From contig CAJFCJ010000100.1 of the NCBI GenBank assembly GCA_904063045.1, positions 20,503 through 45,522 of the forward strand: a stretch of 25,020 nucleotides of DNA, given 5' to 3'. The notes beneath the pieces were generated by a model that saw only the letters and a program-made list of their open reading frames with translations, did no database searches and was not told where the DNA came from. A program made the position numbers and the translations under genes. The stretch comes from Dimorphilus gyrociliatus. Taxonomy: Eukaryota > Annelida > Polychaeta > Dinophilidae. Shown here one piece after another: positions 20,532 through 25,020 of this stretch (positions within the stretch are counted from its first letter, which is position 1; every line of letters begins with the position of its first letter).

Positions 20532-21351
20532 TTTTTATATTCTCTTCCACAAAATCTATATCTAAAAATAATATCAAAAAGATTGCCTTTTTTTCATTCT
20601 TATAGAAATGTGACTTATTAGATTAGCCTGCCAATTTGGTATTATACAATAAGTACTTTTATGATTTAAATATTAAGTTATGATTTTTAAAAAATTGAAC
20701 AATAAAGAAATTTAATTATCATGTTTTATTTTTCTTTGAAAAATATTTTTTTACTTTAAAAATAAATGTAAAGAAAACTAAAAGAAATAATCGAGGATAT
20801 AAAATTTATAATCTGAAATTGCAATTGTTCTTGAAAATTTCTAAAAAAGATAGATTCCAAAATTGGTTACCAACGCCATCTATACTTGAATTGAAAAGTG
20901 GAGTTAATGAAAGATGGAAAATTTTATACTCAACTTATATCAATTATAGATTAAGTAAATTAATCTTAATTTCATTATTATCAAGAAATTGAAATTGGAG
21001 AAAAGATGATAAAGATTGAAAAGGAATAGATATGTAAAAGTACTCTTGAAAAAAAGGAAATATTCCTTCCACCTGAAGCTATAAGAGAGGTTGAAAAGGA
21101 TTGAATTATTGGAAATTTTGTTTGATTAGATTTGATTAAATTGCATTTATCTTCTCCTAGAGAAGGCTATGATTGAAAAAGGACAAATGATTCTTATCTT
21201 TGGAGTTTCGGTAAGTGTTGGAATAGCCAACTGTTCAAATTCATTAAACAGAATGCGAACCAGTCGAATAATACCAGACGTTTCAAAATGGCCGCCAAAA
21301 TATCTATTCTACCAGAAAAAAAAATTTTGATGCTAAAACGCCGATAAAATC
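20532..21351. other. Divergent promoter region between receptor and LRR genes
   Basis: This 820-bp stretch lies between the start codons of the receptor gene (-) and the LRR gene (+). It has an AGATGGCGT site on the minus strand at 20881-20873. A possible spliced leader frame (ATG at 21169, donor GTAAGT at 21211, acceptor at 21251, stop at 21345-21347) would end 4 bp before the LRR start codon. Its 41-bp intron would be the shortest seen here, so this is tentative. Confidence 0.5.
20873..20881 (-). promoter_or_regulatory. AGATGGCGT motif (CTCF/YY1-like)
   Basis: A near-copy on the minus strand in the promoter interval between the divergent receptor and LRR genes. Confidence 0.3.
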
Positions 21352-22386
21352 ATGTTCAAATCAACTAATTCATATTTGAATGTTTCGATAGAAAATATAT
21401 GTATAGGACTATTACATTCGTCGAAAACCTTGAGGAATGTTACCTTTGACAACTGTAATTTAAATGAAGAGAGGTGTAAACTAATAGGTGAACTATTAAA
21501 AAATTGCTATCAAATAGAAACCATCAATCTAGGAGGGAATAGAGGAATGAAAAATGGAATAGAAATGATTTGCGAAGGTGTTTTAAAATCGTCAAATACT
21601 TTAAAGCACGTAGTGTTTGATGTTTGCAATTTAAAGAGAGACCAATGTAGTATACTGACCAACTTGTTCAAAAACTGTACTCGATTAGAAACGGTTAGTC
21701 TAGCAGGTAATATAGAAATGGAAAATGGAATTGAAATGATCTGCGAAGGTCTTTTAAAATCGTCAAATAGTTTAAGGAACGTTGACTTGAACACTTGTTC
21801 TTTAAATGAAGAAAAATGTAATAAATTAGGTCAACTGTTCAACACATGCTCAAGAATTGAGAAAGTTAATTTCTCTTGGAATAAAGAAATAAAAAATGGA
21901 ATCACTAAAATTTGTCAAGGACTTTTACAGTCATCAATGACTTTGGAAGATGTGAATTTTTGCTTTTGTGACCTAGATAAAAAACAATCGAAATCCATAG
22001 CCGAACTATTAAAGAATTGCTCAAAAATTGAATCTATAAATATCGGATTGAATGAGTGCATGGAAAATGGATTCAAATATATATGCGAAAGTCTTTTACA
22101 GTCGTCAAAATGTTTAAGATATGTAAATTTTTATTATTGCTATTTGAATGAAGAACAATGCTCACATTTAGGTCAACTGTTCAAAAATTGTAAAAGAATT
22201 GAGACTGTTAATATAGAAGGAAGTGGAGAAATGGGAGGTCAAGTAGAAAATATTTGTCAAGGTCTTCTGAAATCATCGGATACTTTAAAGAATATTCAAT
22301 TTGATTATTGCGTTCTAAATGAGGAACAGCGTCAACATGTAAGCAACTTGTTCAAAAAATGTTCACGTTTAGAACATTTTATGTAA
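21352..22386 (+). CDS. RI-type leucine-rich repeat protein of six 57-residue units
   Basis: A single exon of 344 residues starts at ATG 21352; an in-frame stop at 21334-21336 precedes it. After about 11 residues it consists of six tandem 57-residue units. Each has the form GIEMICEGLLKSSNTLKNV, then a (D/N)xCNLNEEQC element, then LFKNCxRIETVNL.GN. Each unit is a pair of LRRs of the ribonuclease-inhibitor/NLR type, so the product should form a curved alpha/beta solenoid that binds proteins. There is no signal peptide, membrane segment, NACHT, TIR or other effector domain. Each unit has three or four Cys, mostly at conserved positions. Close unit similarity points to recent internal duplication. 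The last unit ends early at CSRLEHFM. It could be a soluble regulator or a stand-alone copy of an NLR-type LRR region. Confidence 0.85.
   Translation: MFKSTNSYLNVSIENICIGLLHSSKTLRNVTFDNCNLNEERCKLIGELLKNCYQIETINLGGNRGMKNGIEMICEGVLKSSNTLKHVVFDVCNLKRDQCSILTNLFKNCTRLETVSLAGNIEMENGIEMICEGLLKSSNSLRNVDLNTCSLNEEKCNKLGQLFNTCSRIEKVNFSWNKEIKNGITKICQGLLQSSMTLEDVNFCFCDLDKKQSKSIAELLKNCSKIESINIGLNECMENGFKYICESLLQSSKCLRYVNFYYCYLNEEQCSHLGQLFKNCKRIETVNIEGSGEMGGQVENICQGLLKSSDTLKNIQFDYCVLNEEQRQHVSNLFKKCSRLEHFM
21385..22386 (+). repeat. Six tandem 171-bp coding repeats
   Basis: Nucleotide-level similarity between units is visible, for example AAATGGAAT(A/T)GAAATGAT(T/C)TGCGAAGGT at the starts of units two and three. 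The period is exactly 171 bp (57 codons). The final unit is truncated. Confidence 0.85.
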
Positions 22387-22526
22387 ACTGGTATTAAAAT
22401 AGAACCAAATAATGTTATAAATTTTGATCAGAAACCAATTTTTAGGTGACTGTTCATTCTCATATAAGTTTCAATCACATATCTCACAACAACATTTATC
22501 AAAATGGTACAAATATACAATACGAC

Positions 22527-22535
22527 AGATGGCGC
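22527..22535 (+). promoter_or_regulatory. AGATGGCGC motif (CTCF/YY1-like)
   Basis: An exact copy in the context CGACAGATGGCGCTTTT, about 140 bp after the stop of the LRR gene. Confidence 0.35.
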
Positions 22536-23206
22536 TTTTTTCAGTCAATTTTTTCATTTTTACCTTAAAAAAGCACCACCTATGCCCTGACAACATTCAA
22601 GTGAATAATTCTCTTTCAACTGAAGTTTATACTACAGATTATACTGTAAAATGGAGGATCAATACCAGTATTCCCAAAAAAAGTTTACAACTTTTTAGAA
22701 TGAAATATGGAAGCTTTTAAACAAATTTGCATTTTAAACCCAATTGTGTGTATTTCCTTGATTTTTTTCTAATATAAACTTTATTGCAGATAATACAGAT
22801 GTTTTTATATGAAAAAAAAAAAACAACACAACACCATAAACTTTCGAATATGCTTTGCAGCAGTTACAAACCTGTTCATAAAATTTGGACATCTGATAAC
22901 TCATTATATAATTAATATATAGCCAAAAAGTATTGAAAATAGGACTACTTTATGCAGAATTATAATAAAAATTACATTAATAATACCTAATAGGCAACTG
23001 AGTTTTTATTTGTAAGTATCCCGTAGAAAAGTGTGTCATATGTATAAATTAAAAATTGTACTGTTTTCGGATCTTGGTTTTAAACCACTTTTATCATATG
23101 AGAAACAAACGAGAACAGTTTGCAGCAAAAAAAAAAACGGATCGAATCGCATTTGGATTATCAATTGTTAGTACGGACTGATGGAGAGAAAAAGAAAAAT
23201 GGCAGA

Positions 23207-23212
<6 letters not shown>

Positions 23213-23240
<28 letters not shown>
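23213..23240. repeat. (GA)n microsatellite
   Basis: An uninterrupted GA tract in the gene-free region after the LRR gene. CT/GA tracts of similar length occur inside two introns (4658-4689 and about 16195-16215), so this repeat class is common in the genome. Confidence 0.95.
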
Positions 23241-23524
23241 CACATGTATATAAAGTTTCGTCAATTGTTAGAGTCTTTATTATTCACATAGGATTCTGTC
23301 TCTTGGTTTTTCCTCCATTCCTATCTTCCTCATTCTCCCCCTACTACTTTTTCTCTGTCTCAATCGAATTGATTAAATACTGCCCAGAACTGAGCCTTGT
23401 TGGTTTTATGATAATCTTAATCATGCGGTCTTCCAGCAAAATGAAACGCTAAAACACTCTGTGTATACTTAGTTAAATGAAATAGTTGATCAATTAGTTG
23501 ATATAATCTTTTAAATCTTTCGTT

Positions 23525-23705
23525 TCAAGCTATAGTTGTTCTGTTGTTAACTCTTGCAAAAGCTTTAACCTTCTCTCGATGATTAGTTCCTCTAATTTTA
23601 AAACAAATCCAGTAGAATGCGCCAAAAATTCCAGAAATTCCTACTGCGCAAGCGGCAGCAATTGCTATGGTCAAAATCATAACCATTGTAAATCTGAAGG
23701 GTTTA
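23525..23705 (-). CDS. Last exon of a single-pass membrane protein (partial)
   Basis: After an acceptor TTTTTTGTTTCATTAG, a frame of 59 codons ends at a TGA stop. It encodes one strong transmembrane helix with small residues (MVMILTIAIAAACAVGISG, then IFGAFYWICF). A short basic cytoplasmic tail follows (KIRGTNHREKVKAFARVNN). This looks like the C-terminal exon of a type I membrane protein, with the extracellular part on upstream exons that I could not identify. An internal ATG start would give a tiny membrane protein instead. Confidence 0.4.
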
Positions 23706-24220
23706 CTAATGAAACAAAAAATTACAAACATCTGGTACAAGTTGATTAATTAAAAATTAATGATTTTTCAAAAGCAACAATAAAAATATTTATAAAAGTA
23801 ATAAACTATGAAAGAGGTCACGTGGTCCTTATTTAGTCTTAAAATACTCTGTACTTTAAAAGTTCTAAATTTCTATTCTTCCTTTCTCTATATTGCTCAT
23901 TTGTAGGTCATAGTTGTGCCATTTCTTGAAGGCTTGATTCATTGTCTGTTTTGAATATGCAATTGCCTATATTTTTTGCTATAGCCATCCTATTGATTCC
24001 AGATCTGATTTCCCTATTCCATCGTTGTGGGTGGGTGATTGGTGTTATATCTTTCACAAACATGAATAACTAATCACCGGCCATACACATAAATAGCACA
24101 TCATAGGTTACCAGCATACATATATAAACTGTAAATCATTGTTTATTGACACAACACAATCATTGCCAATTATCTTGTTCAAAACCTTTTAACAAATGTT
24201 AAATTTCTGTAAATGAAAAC
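23706..24220. other. Stretch without an assignable gene
   Basis: This region lies between two partial minus-strand genes. On the minus strand, about 24030-23910 has a short open, polar frame (QRWNREIRSGINRMAIAKN) that could be a relic of a retroelement or an unrecognised exon. A CACGTG E-box is at about 23820-23825. Nothing else can be supported. Confidence 0.4.
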
Positions 24221-24637
24221 TCAGCCTCTCTTCCTTCTGAGGTAACCATATTGATCAATCAAACTATTCAGTTCGCAAGCCGTTGCCCAATCATTAAAAT
24301 TTTCATCACTATACAGTTCTTTCATATTTATTATGTTTAGAGAAGCGGATGGTTTTACCAATTGCTCCTAATCGATAGTCAGCATGTATGATAGAAACGG
24401 ATAGATATAATTTATTAGATAAAGATATGAGCAGGAGTTGATTTATTGCCTTAAAACATTAATTTACTTACAAAAATATAAATTGTTGTAAAATTTATAA
24501 ATCCATTATATGAAATTTCACATTTATGGCTAGTTGCCAAAATGTTTGAAATGTCTCCAACAATATAAAACATGTTTTGAATTGTATAAAAATCACATTG
24601 ATTTCTAAGTTCATTTAAACATAAAATTTCCAACCTT
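24221..24637 (-). CDS. Two terminal exons of a cysteine-containing protein, family unknown (partial)
   Basis: Exon 24637-24472 follows an acceptor ATCTGTCCTGTAG, and donor GTAAGT begins at 24471. It joins in phase 0 across a 104-bp intron to exon 24367-24221, which ends in a TGA stop. The joined part is about 103 residues, with four cysteines at spaced positions (EILCLNELRNQC, SHKCEIS, ATACELNS) and ends LRRKRG. The cysteines and possible N-glycosylation site (NFT) suggest an extracellular protein. The first exons lie further right, possibly beyond the window. No family is recognised. Confidence 0.45.
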
Positions 24638-25020
24638 CTACAGGACAGATTGTAAACTTGGAAGAGAAGCTGGAATTGTATATAGTGTTTTTATTTTTTT
24701 GATAAACAAACGAAATCTAGCTAATTAATTCATTATATAACATTGGAAGAATATTCTTTATCTGATGGCTATTTGGGTAATTTTGGCAATTATGATATTC
24801 AAAAACTATTTAACCTATAATTGAAATTTTGTTTGTAATTGCTTGCTTGAATTATTTGAAAAATAAAAATTAAAAAATAAAGAAACCTTTATAGTCAATT
24901 GTTGTCTGTCTGCCAATTAGGATATCATTAATAGAGTCCTAGACAAGCAACGTTTAAATTAACTACTCAACATTTCATTGTAAAATTCCTCAAATATCAT
25001 CGATCTGAGAAATACATTAC
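24638..25020. other. Window end without recognised coding sequence
   Basis: I see no exon with a confident frame in this 383-bp stretch. It is probably an intron or upstream region of the partial gene at 24637-24221. Confidence 0.4.

Larger units (their letters stand above)
22387..23524. other. Non-coding stretch with GA microsatellite
   Basis: There is no convincing gene. It contains AGATGGCGC at 22527-22535, a long A-run near 22811 and a (GA)n tract at about 23213-23240. A 110-codon frame spanning the GA tract (23120-23452) is low-complexity, with no similarity signal, and I take it as chance. Confidence 0.6.

Noticed and set aside
22424-22720. 98-codon plus-strand frame after the LRR gene
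   Set aside because: It has no ATG at its start and no domain. Splicing the LRR gene into it gives an immediate TGA.
23120-23452. 110-codon plus-strand frame with Arg-Glu repeat
   Set aside because: It spans the (GA)n microsatellite, is low-complexity elsewhere and has no splice or start context worth supporting.
23910-24030. Possible retroelement relic on the minus strand (QRWNREIRSGINRMAIAKN)
   Set aside because: Too short and no diagnostic reverse-transcriptase or endonuclease motif, so a family cannot be assigned.
1-25020. CRISPR arrays, bacterial operons, tRNA or rRNA genes
   Set aside because: The window is intron-bearing animal DNA. No regularly spaced direct repeats with unique spacers and no cloverleaf-type or rRNA sequence were noticed by eye.

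Overview
The window is nuclear DNA of a small-genome invertebrate animal, most likely a lophotrochozoan. It is very AT-rich. Nearly all genes are split by GT-AG introns of about 50-80 bp. The families include a GRL101/relaxin-receptor-type LDLa-LRR GPCR, a DEG/ENaC channel, a KY/hillarin-type transglutaminase-like protein, an F5/8-type lectin and an RI-type LRR protein. Compact annelids such as Dimorphilus have this style, but the species assignment is only a guess. The coding exons were rebuilt by hand from splice sites and reading-frame phase.

Layout, left to right. (1) 1-1488 is non-coding, with E-box palindromes and a CTCF-like site. (2) 1546-5264 (+) is a five-exon, 1159-aa KY-type protein. 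Its transglutaminase fold appears to have lost catalytic Cys and His, it carries nine PIQEE repeats, and it ends in a dynein-stalk-like domain. (3) 7140-5636 (-) is a secreted-protein gene of unknown family with three apparent single-base frameshifts. (4) 7687-9721 (+) is a DEG/ENaC channel of 454 aa in six coding exons, with altered gating and selectivity motifs. (5) 9722-11083 is repeat-bearing intergenic DNA, followed by a small uncertain gene (11310-11084, -). (6) 11513-12817 (+) is an intronless secreted double F5/8-type (fucolectin-like) lectin. (7) 20531-13257 (-) is the main gene: 20 exons that join in phase into about 1736 residues. (8) 21352-22386 (+) is a single-exon protein of six 57-aa RI-type LRR units. 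(9) 22387-25020 is mostly non-coding, with two partial minus-strand genes.

The most interesting object is the 7.3-kb receptor gene. Its order is signal peptide, divergent Cys modules, SRCR domain, C-type-lectin-like domain, LDLa repeats, LRRNT/LRR, LGR-type hinge and 7TM. The cytoplasmic tail resembles a decayed protein-kinase C-lobe. The DRY arginine and the NPxxY proline and tyrosine are also missing. It looks like a chimera of a scavenger/lectin recognition receptor and an LGR-type GPCR that may signal without the usual G-protein switch.

The genes lie on both strands and show no operon structure. AGATGGCGC (CTCF/YY1-like) sites fall only between genes. Several genes encode cell-surface or secreted recognition proteins, but no direct functional link between them is visible.
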